Assembly (NCBI GenBank): GCA_963377175.1
Contig: CAUJNA010000580.1
Span: forward strand, 1,044,347 to 1,108,346
Direction of reading: 5' to 3'
DNA: 64,000 nucleotides
DNA from: Effrenium voratum
Taxonomy: Eukaryota; Sar; Dinophyceae; Suessiales; Symbiodiniaceae
The first letter of the stretch is position 1; every line of letters begins with the position of its first letter. The notes beneath the pieces were generated by a model. That model saw only the letters and a program-made list of their open reading frames with translations. It did no database searches and was not told the origin of the DNA. The translations under genes and the position numbers were made by a program. Below are positions 17,657 through 28,900 of this stretch, one piece after another.

Positions 17657-19143
17657 ACATTCTTACCACATGATGGACATATCCGGCACCTCAGTCCTTC
17701 CCATGTCTCATCATTCAGGATGACGACTTTGCTGACTTCGTCCCGGACCTCGTTGACCTGTGCGTTGAACTCTTCCATCTTGTTGTTTCGATAGAGTTCG
17801 CAAGCACGATTAACCATGTCAACGATGTAGTGCAGATTATCGGCACCTGTCTCAGTCTCCGGCATCCTCTCGCTGATCTTTGCGACGTTCTGGAGGAACA
17901 TCGCAGCCGACTCTTGGGAAGAGTTGACAAAGCCAGGGCAGATCTCGTTCTCCACACACTTCGAGTACGCCCTCTTGATGTCAGCGTACTCCAGGCGCTT
18001 CCCTCCGTTGCTTTTGCCAATCCAAATGGACTTGACCTCATAGAACGGGATCACGTCAAAGACCATGAAAGTCCCATTAGCCGCGACTCCAGCCCCATAC
18101 CGCGCGAGGGTTGCACTGGGAATATAGATGATCGCAATCGGATCCCCTCTCCTCACGTTCCGTAGCGTTGTCTTCGTCGCCACGTTCATCTCATCCCATG
18201 GAGCAAACGCCCCGAAGTGCAGTGCTAGCCTGTTACCGCCATCGATTCCGCCGGGGACTAGCCCACAGCGTACGATGCTTGGCAGGTTTTCCACATACGT
18301 CACATGGAATGCTCCTCCGAGAGTATCACCCATTCTTGCGGAATACCTATTCGCCAGTGCGGATGAGCTCATGAATCCAAAATCACTGTGACCGGTTGTG
18401 ACTCGGATGCACCAAGGTCTGTACCATCCATCGCATCTGTTGAACATCCTGTCGATGTCGTCCCGATCCACGCCAGCCTTGGTCATTTCCTCCCTGGCTG
18501 CCCTCGTGTCGTTCGGGTTCATGATGCTCGGAAACCTTGCTGCCAGAACCTGGAATCTCGATTTCTTGCTTCCGGATTCCTGCCACTTGATCACCTCCAT
18601 GATGCCCATGTATCGTTTCGCTCTCGTGGTGTATGGTGGGAATATGTCGTTGTTCCGGTCGTCAATGACAGCATCAATGTCGACCCATCCACCCTCGTCG
18701 CACCTGAAAGCACTTCCTCGGCAATTGCCGATCTTGTGTCGAAGGACTCTGCATAGGTCGTGAGATAGCTGGTTTGCTTGGTCCCTTGTAGTAAATACCG
18801 AGCGATCATCACCAATCCTGCATAGTGGAGCACCGTCGAAAGGAGCAATGCAGAAGTTGACACTCTTGCCAAGTTGCATCACGTCCACTTGCTCAAGGAT
18901 TGCACCTTTGGAAAAGTATTTGGGGTCAACGATGGACGCATACGCCCATGGCAAGTGCACATCACTCACATCGCCATACTTCGGGATGTAGCACGGGATG
19001 GTGTCGCATCCCATCTCAAGCGTCTTCTTGAATGTCCTGCTGTCCCCGCACGGGTTGTAGGTGAGGTCGACGCCACCACATTGTAGCTCTCCTCCCTCAG
19101 CCGTGTCAGCCATCTCCACCAAATTAATAGTGTAGCTGTACAT
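17653..19143 (-). CDS. Tpt1/KptA-like RNA 2'-phosphotransferase domain protein
   Basis: This is a 496-codon frame. From about residue 125 the motifs of Tpt1/KptA appear in order: CRVLRHKIG with the catalytic Arg-His pair (134-136), the winged-helix tail GGWVDIDAVI (151-160), CIRVTTGHS (245-253, family IRxxxGHS), HVTYVENLPSIVRCGL (280-295, family HGT), and ANGTFMVFDVIPFYEVKSI (355-373, family NGV near the end). Known enzymes use NAD+ to remove an RNA 2'-phosphate left by tRNA splicing, through ADP-ribosylation. An insert of about 70 residues separates the two lobes. The ~120 N-terminal residues (CGGVDLTYNPCGD) are unknown. It lies downstream of the long accessory ORF with a one-base frame change near 19155; the decayed copy at 43580-43720 reads straight through, so both were probably one polyprotein. 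The domain call is by motif only. Confidence 0.7.
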   Translation of the reverse strand: MYSYTINLVEMADTAEGGELQCGGVDLTYNPCGDSRTFKKTLEMGCDTIPCYIPKYGDVSDVHLPWAYASIVDPKYFSKGAILEQVDVMQLGKSVNFCIAPFDGAPLCRIGDDRSVFTTRDQANQLSHDLCRVLRHKIGNCRGSAFRCDEGGWVDIDAVIDDRNNDIFPPYTTRAKRYMGIMEVIKWQESGSKKSRFQVLAARFPSIMNPNDTRAAREEMTKAGVDRDDIDRMFNRCDGWYRPWCIRVTTGHSDFGFMSSSALANRYSARMGDTLGGAFHVTYVENLPSIVRCGLVPGGIDGGNRLALHFGAFAPWDEMNVATKTTLRNVRRGDPIAIIYIPSATLARYGAGVAANGTFMVFDVIPFYEVKSIWIGKSNGGKRLEYADIKRAYSKCVENEICPGFVNSSQESAAMFLQNVAKISERMPETETGADNLHYIVDMVNRACELYRNNKMEEFNAQVNEVRDEVSKVVILNDETWEGLRCRICPSCGKNV

Positions 19144-22100
19144 CTCAATTGTTTCTTTCCCTGCTTGTCCCCCTTCTTTCTTTCCTTGGACGTTGATGAG
19201 GACGGTTCCTCCGTATCCCCCATGTCTTCATCAGATGAAACAGGGTCACTGCTGAGTAGCTCACGGAGCACCTTCATCGCCTTCTCATTTCCAGCAGCCT
19301 CCTCAATGTCCTTGCAGTCGCCGTCGTGGGCCAGGTTCGCGCACTTCTTACAGATCCCCATATCTCCCATGCACTTCTCCATTGACTCCAGGAATCCTAG
19401 TGCCGCTCTCCGCCCGTCGATCACTCGCTGCTTCTTGTCTTCCTTCTCAGTATGGGTTTGAGAACTTCGACTCGGGTCTGGTGCTTGACCAAGACCCTCA
19501 TCTTCGCCCTCCGTGGCCTTTCTCTTGGAACCTTGTGCAGAGGGCTCGGTGAGCAGGGATCGTGGATGTCTGGGCTTGACCTTGTTCATGATGTCAAGCA
19601 CCTCCTTCGTGGGCACGCCGAGCTGTGCGGACGGTTTGTTCCGCTTACTGTTCTGGCCCGTCGTGTGGGTCATGACAAGCACCTCCTTCGTGGGCACGCC
19701 GAGCTGTGCGGACGGTTTGTTCCGCTTTCTGTTCTGGCCCGTCGTGTGGGTCACGTTCCCAGCGAGGTGTAGCACTATTGACTGCTCGAACTCCCTCTTG
19801 ATCTTCCATGCATCCTTCCACAGTGGCAGTTCGTGCTGGAAGTACGACATCACCTCAAAGAATCCCAACACCATCTCGACGACGTCTCCCAAGGATTCCT
19901 CGTTCGTGGTTTGTCCCAGGAGTTCATACATCGTTACTTGGTCGAGCACACTCTTGATCCAGGACGAATATGCCACATTGCCAAGATCCTTGCCTATCAA
20001 GAAGATGGACATCCTCTCCTCGACTCCCTCGGAATTCTTGCCCACGATCACATCCCGGGATGCGCACAATTGCTTCCCGTGACCGGTGTTGTAGAACTGC
20101 GCTGCTTGATCCACAGTCATGCTCACGAATCCCACGTGAGAAAGCTCCTTCTTCAGCCTTGAGTACGCGAGCTCCCGTATGATCGTGATCATGGCCTGGA
20201 TATTGTTGACGTCCACCATGAGGTTTTGAAGGTCAGGGATTGCCACCACGCATTCCGCGAAGAGGCGCGTGTACATTTTCTTCCCCTCGATAGACATTGC
20301 AATACCGTTCGTGTCCGCGTTCCAGTTTGCGCAACAGTTCACGCAAGAAGAGGGATTGTACTTCGACTTCGGTCCGAGCACCTTCGACTTGCTCATCTGC
20401 ATCTCTTTAGCGCAAAGTTCGCAGATAAACTTGCTGAGCTCCGTGACCGTATACCATCGAAGACGTTGATCACCGGCATCGGCTTTTCCAAAAGCATCCT
20501 GCTCGCCGTGTCCTTCATCTTGCCGCTCTTGTTTCCTCTTCGACTGTGCAGTGAAGGTCGGCTTGTACTCGAATTTCACCTTCGATTCCTCCATGTTCTT
20601 CGGGATGTTGAATCGAAGGTCGGGCTCGTTTATGCACGTCCCCTCCAGCTCACACACTAACGCGTTGCTTGGTGCGACCGCATCGATGGATTTCTCAATC
20701 AGCAGTCGCTTCAGGAGGAAGTGTTGCAAGTTCGAGCTCCCAGGGATCTTGTAGTTCTTTCCTGTGAGCGCATGGACCACGCGCCACAGGCGATCGTTCT
20801 CGGTCACCAGCGCGCCTGCCGCCTTGCAGATCTCGCGAACCTTGTTGGCGATCGTCCCCAAGTCCCCTCTTCCACCATGGAAAGCAACATCGCGATTCAC
20901 GCTCACCACGACCAGGCCCTTGCATGTGTTGACCAGGTCAGATATCGCCTTCTGTAGGGAGTCGATGATGGGGTTGGCGGTCACCTGCCATCCGCATCCT
21001 CTCATGCACACCCAATCATATAGCGACATCCAGATGTGCACCGACATTGGCGAGTCATCCATGTCTCGCCTCCGCCGTTCAGCGATGAGCTTATCCAGCT
21101 TCTGCAATCGGGAGATGAGATTCAACGTGTCGTTGGGTGAGGAGACTTGCTCACTCGACCCATAGTATGATCTCTCCTCGATGTTTGTCCATCCCTGTTC
21201 GTTGACCATCATCTGGAAGGTCTTCGTGCTCCCTTTCGAGTTGACGGACCGCAGGGGCCAATCCAGGACCAAGAAGCTCTTCTTGTGGATCATCATGTCG
21301 CGAATCGTCGCCTCGCCAATGGGGCTCCTCTTCTGCCTATTGATGATCCGGTTCAACTGTCCAGGTGCGTTGTCCGGGTTCTTCTCCGCCTGAATCAACG
21401 CGTTGATGGCTTTGGCGCCCGGAAGGCGTCCAGTAATCAAGCATCCTGTTTGGGCACACAAGAAAGCATACAGCTATAGCCATGCCGCATTTCCCTTCCC
21501 AACATAGGAAAGAATGATCTTCTCCGCGCTGGTCTTCTCCTCGAAGTGCAATAGCGAAGAGGTCAGGCATCTCAGCATACACTCCCAATATGTTGCGTTC
21601 TTGCCTTCTGCAAGACACGGCCCAAATACAGTTTGTATGATTGGGTACCCCGTATTGTTGTCTATGTTGAATTTCACATTGACAGTCGCGCCGCCCAAAG
21701 TGGTACCCCCTTCAAATGAAGTGTAGGTATCGTGTCCAGCAGTTGGGTTGATAATTACCCATCTGTCGTCGTCACCGCCAGAGTTCATTCGGAAAATGGA
21801 GTCGATGATCTCGTTGTCGATCCTGACAGCGTCGCTGGCTTGCGACCCCCCACTTGGAGCTCCCGGCTGGGGGACTGACCCACCAGCGGTTTGACTCCTT
21901 TGTCCGGAGCTCGATGCCGACTTCTGCTGTCGCTCCGTCTTCCGCGGCGGCTCGGTCTTCGATGAGCCCATCACCCACCATGTCGGCTCTTCCCCAACCA
22001 CGAAATCCTCGGGGTACTTCTCCAGTTCCCTCTCGATTTCATGAATCGTGCAGTATTTATTCTGGAAGAATTCGATCATGACGTCCTTCTCGGCCTTCTT

Positions 22101-23348
22101 CTCGATCTCCTTCATCCAGCTTACCCACTTGCGCCGATCTTGGTTCTCAGCGGCCCTGTCAGCCGCGTGCGGTGCCAAACTGATGGAGTTGATGTTCATC
22201 GCAGGCAGCTTCGACTCATAGATCATATCGATGCACCACAGGAAATCCCTGGCGTACTCAATCTCCCGGTAGAGATCGTTCAGCTCCCTTTTGTCTGGAC
22301 GGAAATAAGCTGTATACGACTGATCTTTGGAGTCCTTCTCACCGAGCAATGGCTGCAATCTCCTCATGATGAAAGAACGCACATGAGCGAATTGACCGCT
22401 CCGATGCACGCGTCAGAGATGTCACTGGGGGTTGACCCACAGATCATCCAGCGCAATAGGTTGTTCTGGCTGGCATTCTCATCCCTCCTCAGTGCATATG
22501 CGAGGTTCTTCATCGATGCCTGCAGCTCATTCTGGTAGACCAACCCAAGGTCCCAATTCTTCTGGTAGTCGTCCTTGGAACCACGACCGTAGGAGTCGAT
22601 CTTGGGAGCCTTGATCACGCTCAACGTGAACACTTTCCCCCCAGTTTCGATCTCTGTATCTTGCGATTCTCCGGTCGTGCCTCTCAAACTCTGCAGTTGT
22701 CTGGAACTCCTCAGAGCTCCTCCACCTTCTCGATGACGATGCCCTAGATGACTCGTCGTTGATGAATTCTTTGTACACCTCCCCAACCGGGGTGTTCTGG
22801 TGGAATGCTGCTTTGAACGACCGTTCATCGTTGTCCTCGGCCACGCCTAATGCGAGATCCCAGATGTTCGCGATTGATCTCAACATATCCGCCCCTTCCA
22901 TGCAGTACTTGGTTACGTTGAGCATCTCGGGGTTCTTCGCCAGCATCGTTGCCTCACCGCAAAGTTGGTTCAGCGCCGACACGATCTTCTTTCCCTTGCT
23001 GCAGAATTCCCTCCATCCAAGCATACATTCGTCGGCAGAAAGCTGTCCGAAAACTTTGCTGATGAACTCTAAGGCAACCCTCATAGACTGCCCTTCACCT
23101 TTCATCATCCCGCGGCCCTTGGCAGAGTAGTACGCAGAGTATGCATAAATAGCGGGGACGCCTATGTCCTCGATCCACTTCACGCACATGCCCAGGTCGC
23201 TGCTCATCTCCATCCTCTTGGGTATCCTCTTGCCTTCCTCGATGGCGTTCTTCACCAAATTTCCCAAGAAGATTGCTGCTTGCCTAGATTTCCCGACAGG
23301 CACGCAGAAGAACTCATTCGTATTGACGACATTCGGATTGGCAGTCAT
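19130..23348 (-). CDS. Long accessory polyprotein of the retroelement, unknown function
   Basis: A methionine at 23348 (MTANPNVVNTNEF) opens a region of about 1,400 codons that stays protein-like through four breaks: a frame change in a G-run near 22660, a one-base deletion near 22365, a TAG at 21472-21474, and a one-base loss near 19155. Recognisable sections are a basic serine/arginine patch (ASSSRRWRSSEEF), a low-complexity linker (KTERQQKSASSSGQRS, about 21900), a compact conserved core (NPTAGHDTYTSFEGG; YPIIQTVFGPC; YWECMLRCLTSSLLHFEE; CLITGRLPGAKAINAL), cysteine pairs (FICELCAKEM; SCVNCCANWNAD; MGICKKCANLAHDGDC) and an acidic tail (SSDEDMGDTEE). Two CxxC pairs could bind zinc. The decayed copy at 40106-44995 is similar throughout, so the protein was conserved. 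I do not recognise the family. Confidence 0.6.
19595..19756 (-). repeat. 81-bp in-frame tandem duplication in the accessory ORF
   Basis: Two adjacent 81-bp units, near identical, encode a 27-residue repeat (TGQN-KRNKPSAQLGVPTKEVL). The second copy of the element (about 43130-43200) has only one unit, so the duplication is recent and specific to this copy. Confidence 0.85.
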
Positions 23349-23689
23349 CTTGATGATATTCTCCAGAACCAGGAAAACCCAAAATAAGCAGCTGCAAATG
23401 AAGCCACGGAATTGTCCCAATATGATCCCAGCTTCAGATTGAGGTGACGAACTCGTCCAGCTCCTCCTTGAAGCTTGGGGTTCGGGACTGACCCAGCTCC
23501 CCGTATGCACCAGAGGTTCGGGACTGGCCCAGCACCTCGGTTGTGCAGTTGGGGTGGTGCAGATTTCGCTCGCAGTAGCTTGGTGCTTCCGCGATCTCCT
23601 TCGCGTAATGCAAGCAAGAGCGAGTTTCAACGGTGCCGGTTTGAGGCACCTTGCTCGAGCACGAAAACGGCGAAGGATCACACCCACAA

Positions 23690-25160
23690 TTATAGACGTG
23701 TACAACTGGGTTTCTTTGGTTTCACGACCAGCACAAGGTCCATGCTCATGGTTTCCATTGCATTTCTTAGACAACGAGCCACCAAGTTCAAAGTTCCATG
23801 AGACAACTCTCCATGGTTTCTTGATTGGCATGGGTTTCTTTGCATATCTTTGTTTCAAGCCATAGCGACACCCATCAAACTCGTGACTAGTCCCATCATG
23901 CACGACCTCATGCAGTCTCTCATCTTTCCAATAATCACAACTTCCAGGCAACTCAAACAAAATCGCAGCTCGTTTTGTCATGGCATGCCGTTTAATTTCA
24001 ACGAACCGTTCAAATAATCTCCAAAATTCTCTTTGTTTGGCCTCGATTTTCTCTGCGGTGTCAATGCCGCGAGTCTTGTTGAGGCGTGCCCATGATGATC
24101 CCCCCGTGCAAGGCCCGGCGAAGAACAACAAATCGGAAGGTTTGGTAAGCACATGTCTGGCGATTCTCCCCCCGTACTCGCTCAGTAAGTCATCAACCAG
24201 AGTTATGGTGACAACCTGCGGCCCGTCATGGCGGGCAAGAGCAGTGAACCAGTTACGCGGTTCGGAACATGCCATCAGCACGATGGGCCGAGCCAAGTCA
24301 ACACTGTAAAGAGTGACGACTGTGCGAGTTCTCATACCAGGAAGCGAGACATGAACAGGAGCGCGAAGCACACCACCGTCATGTTTGACCATCGCGAGTT
24401 CAATACCCGGCGCTAACTGTGGCTTGTGCTTCACCGCAATGCGATACGGAACAAAACAACGACCAGGGACAAGCTGCTCGTGATTGATATGCAGACAACG
24501 CATGAGCAATTTCAATCGGAGCAACGTTTCCAAAGCAAGGTCGTTAACACACTTCAACTCTATGCGCTCGTTCGACAGTTCTTCAACAAATGCGGCCAGC
24601 ACGGACTGCATGTCAACATCCCCGGACCCGACGTGAATTGGTCGTGGTCGTGGAGACCGTTCCCGCGCCGGTGCAGCGACCGGTACGGGATGAAACTGCC
24701 AAACTGCGCGTTCAACCCAACCATCAATTCGCACACATTGTAGCCCCGGGTCAACTCTATCCTCAACTTTGAGCCATGACCCATTCTTCAGAAACCAAGT
24801 GGAACGAAGCCACTTGCTCCCAAACGGTGTCATAACCGCGAGTGGAGGTTTTACACGCATCAATCTGGGTCCCTTGGCAACAACAACCGGATCATGTCCT
24901 TCATGCTCATGCAATCCCTCCTTGGATGTTAATCCAGACCACCATAGGTCCGGGGGCATGATCGGTATGTGTGTGTACGGAAATGTTGGAACTCCGTCAA
25001 CTGTCCCCGAAGCGGTCTGCATGGTCCCCTTTATGGGATCACACGTGGGTGTGAGCGCCTTGAGGGTATCCGGGTCAGACAGCAAGCTCGGGTCAAGTAG
25101 ACCAATCTGCAAACATGCATGTTTCCATTTGCGCCCATCATTGAACGCCTTGGTGTGATG
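23690..25160 (-). CDS. Pol C-terminal methyltransferase-like domain
   Basis: The frame at 25112-22527 continues from RNase H after a one-base frameshift near 25158 (before it the frame reads AADI, after it HTKAFNDG in the new phase). At codons 327-345 of this frame stands LLFFAGPCTGGSSWARLN, and at 384-396 ILFELPGSCDYWK, then FDGCRYGLK, KKPWRVVSWN (432-440) and a CNGNHEHGPCAG cysteine/histidine cluster (451-462). The PCxxxS and FExP spacing recalls motifs IV and VI of C5-cytosine methyltransferases. However, the ENV of motif VI is absent and motif I is not evident. Dinoflagellate copia-type Pol proteins commonly carry such a tail, and retroelement-linked cytosine methyltransferases are known. 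I call it methyltransferase-like, with enzymatic activity doubtful. Confidence 0.5.
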
Positions 25161-25984
25161 TCGGCCGCCATCCTGTCGGTGACCTCATACGCCAAGTACA
25201 TGTAATCACGTGTGAACATCTCAAGCATCCACGAAATGCTAACACCATGGCTTCTCTCAAGGTGGCGCATCGTGGGGTTTCTCCCCGATCGCACGACACC
25301 GATCATAGCCTTATTATCGTCATAGAACACAAAGTTCGGTGACTTCTTGAGAATCCGCTCTACCAGCTTGAGAGCGGGCATACCCATCGATCTCATGGCA
25401 ACGTCGGCCGCAACAATCTCGGCCTCGGGAGTGGAGTGACTCACACAACCCTGTCTTTTAGAGCTGCCAGACAACGGAAACCGGGTATTAGGCCCTTGTA
25501 TATTCAAGTGTCCACCGGAGGTGGAACGCAGCGAGTCAATGCATCCCGCAAAGTCAGCGTCCGCATACAAGGCCAAGTGCACATCGTCCATAGGGTCTCC
25601 AACCCAACCGACCATGCGCCAATGTTTGGTATGATGCACATAGCACATCAAGTGATGCAAACCCCGATCATCGGAGTCAGTCCACCTATGCACGTTCCGT
25701 GCTAGGCGATTAACTTGCCGCAACAAATCGAAGCGAGCAATCCGCGCACCGTACAGCAACTTCATCAGTACGCTAGCGGCATGCGGAGCAAGGTGTCCAC
25801 GCACGGGCTCCTTCATGGCCAACTCAGGAGTCCCTCCCCGTTGGTCCGGCACTGTGGCAGAACCGTCGGGGGGCACAAGATTGTTACACCAATTGCACAC
25901 GACTGACGGCCCCTCTCTGGCAGGCTTCCGTGAGACGTGATTCTTTGTTTCTTCATGCAACTCAGGGGTGACAACCTTATTCAA
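25160..25984 (-). CDS. Reverse transcriptase thumb and RNase H domain
   Basis: This lies in the same frame as the Gag-Pol ORF, directly after a TAG codon at 25985-25987. The copia-type RNase H motifs are present: LALYADADFAG (first Asp), SLRSTSGGHLNIQGP, SSKRQGCVSHSTPEAEIVAAD (Glu) and YDDNKAMIG (Asp), then HLERSHGVSISWM (His). It removes RNA from the RNA/DNA hybrid during reverse transcription. It can only be made if the TAG is read through or if another copy lacks it. The frame ends at 25031, but homology leaves this phase near 25158. Confidence 0.85.
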
Positions 25985-28900
25985 CTACACGTCGCCCGCC
26001 ACTTCAAGATAGCGGTCGACACAGGAACGTAGGAACTGTTCCATGTCATAGGTCACCGTTGTTACTCGGTGTCCGTTCCCGAGAGGGACGTTTCCCTTGC
26101 TTTGATTGCAACCAAGGTACATGTCAAGTCCAGTCTCGGGCTCAATCTTCAAACGTGTACGCAACATGCTCCACCCTTGGGCAAGGTTCTTCTGCGGCCC
26201 TGCCATTTTGAAGTCGTCGACATACACAACCAGAACAAGCTGGAGCTTTTCGTGGATGTACACTGAAGGCCATTCTTCGCCGATGGGCTCAAAACCAACG
26301 GCACGCACCGACTCATCGCAGTGCTGCTCCCAAAATGTTCCCGCATCTGGGTGTCCGTACAGCGCCTTCCTCAAAGGGACGACTGGTCTTCTGTACTTAT
26401 CCCATTTGCATTCACCTGGCACGGCCTCCGGTGGCAATTCAATCCAACACGGCGTGCCTCTCAAGGTGGCCTGTATATACGCCTGAACAGCGTCGGCCAT
26501 CTCCACATCCCAGCCATCATGACAACCCAGAAAATCCGCCCAACGCGAGGCTTCAAATGAAGCAGGGGAGTTCCCCAAATCTTGAAACATCGCAGCCTCA
26601 AAGCTTTGGTTCTTCACTTGGTTCCCCAGCAACACTCCTCTACCCTTGAACTTCCTCTTAGGATCACCAACAGGCAACTGTGAGTGCTTTTCAACGCAAA
26701 TGCCATGTGCGCGAGCCATGTGTATTTCCTCCCCCTTCGCTTTTGCTTCTCTGGCTACAGCGTCATATTCACGCACCGCGCCAAGTTCGAAGACCCCCTG
26801 GTCGATTAATCCCGACCACTCTTTCTTCATTGATGCCAATGCATCAGGGTTGGTCAACATCTCTTTCCGGCCTACCGGCCTGGATACTAAAGCGTCGAAG
26901 AATCGAACAACTTTCACAGCCTTCTCTCTGTGCTGTATTCGCTCAGAAGTCACGCACGGCATCGATGGGTACTTTTTGGCTTCACCGTCCTCGCCTATCG
27001 CAGGCATTGCGAGTGGCACTTTTCCAGAAACTATCTCAGCAGACTCCTCCCATTCATACCAGGTGAGATCCGTCGATTCGTCGACCGATGGATCCGTCCC
27101 CGATGCCGTATCAGCTTCGTCTTTATGACTCTCCATGACTGATGCAACCGCCTTCGTCCAGTTTGGAGTCGACTTTGATCGCTCCTCAGACTTGAACTTC
27201 CAGGCATAAATTACTACCAGACACTCAAATTCTTTCTCAAGCTGAACGTTTCGTCTCATGACGTCTTGGGACTGTTTGGAATCCATGAGAACAACCACCC
27301 CGTCGACAGGATTAACACCAATCCTGACCCATTCAAGCTCAGCCAAGTGCTTCCCATCCATTGGGTTCTTGATCTTTGATATGTTCTTCCGCAATCCCCA
27401 ATTGTACTGCCATTCTACTCCACCCCAGCGGTTCCGAAGCATCGCTCGAATTCTCTTACCACCGGGCATCTGTAATGTCCGTGCCTCTGCCGGCGCGGAA
27501 ATCTCAGACTCCTTACCCTTGGGATCTTCTTCTTTCCTTTTGCCACCGCCCTTCACCTCGGCCTTCTCTTCCTTGGTGTAATATTTACTCATCATCTTCC
27601 ATTCTTCAGGAGTGAACTCCGATGTCTTCATTAGCCTGAATCCAGGATACGGTCTTCCGGCCTTGTCGATTTTAACCTCCTTGCCATCGTCGTTGACGTA
27701 CGTGATGCCATCCCCAGGTAGTCCAACTGACACGTGTGGAAGGTCGGATTTCGCAACCTTCTCATCGCCCTTGGAGTGTCCATCTCCTTTCCCTTTTGAA
27801 GAGCTCGGTCTAGCATCTTCCTCTCCTGCATGATCCCCCCGACCTCCGGCGAGTACCTCCGGGCCATCGTCGAGCAGTAGACCAGCGATCTGATCGACTT
27901 CATCGTCAAGCAGTCGCTTCTCGTCACTCTGCAGCAATTCGGGCTCGTAGTCCTCATCTTCGATCAGGCGGTCACGCGCATCCAGACCGATTGCATCGAT
28001 AGACATCTCTATCCCTTCCAAAGTCTCGTTGGCAACCTTGTACTTCTGTTGTATTGGGAATGTCAGAGGAGATGTCAGAATCATCCTCTCCGTCTGATGT
28101 GGCATTCTCAACCGAGGTGGAACCTTTGCCTTCTTGATGTTCAGCTCTGCACCCGCAAATGCAGTAAGTGCCCAAGCACGATACTTGTTCGCCCAATGCA
28201 TACCGGTGCTCAACACATATCCAGCAAATATACCAGTTTCCCCTCTCGGCTCGAACTTCTCCCTCTTTCCCCCTCGTGCCTCGCTCGGCTTGAAGTCCAC
28301 TAGCGCACCAAAAGGTATCTTCTCGCCCTTGAACTCCTCGCCATGCAGCCTCATCCATGCACTCGATCCGTTCACCTCTTCGATGTTCATGAGATGACAC
28401 AGAGTGGTGATGGCTTGCACCCAATAACACGTGGGTAGACCGGCATGTACTAGACAAGCCGAAGTCTGGTCGATGATGAATTGATTTGTTCTGTCAGCAA
28501 GGGAATTGTTCTGCGGCCGTCCAGGCAGCGATAGGTCGTGGTTCAGCTTCAGCTCCACGCACGCATTGATCAGTTCCGGGCCGTCATCCGAATATACCTG
28601 CTTGATTTTCCTCCTCCCGCAGAAGTGCTTGATAGCCCTGACGACTGAGTCTGTGTCTCTTCTCGCGGTGGGATAAGCCATGATAATTCCGGTATATATG
28701 TCCCGGATGATGAGCGCATACCTACCTTCCACTTCATGGTCTCCTGATGCCGTCACAAAGTCGAACGTCACCAGGTCACCGAACGTCTTCACTTCTCTTT
28801 TGAATGCTCCCGTTCGCGATCTGAAGTGTCTCATCTTTGCCTTGACGCATGACTCGCAGAAGGGATTTCGGTACCTGTGTGTAAGCAAATGAGCTATGGA

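Noticed and set aside
20226..20660. Plus-strand ORFs across the retroelement
   Set aside because: They are antisense shadows of the minus-strand accessory and Pol proteins.
25985..25987. TAG as evidence of a non-standard genetic code
   Set aside because: TAG is used as a normal stop elsewhere (end of the capsid frame), and at the comparable site near 21472 the second copy has CAG, which points to mutation.
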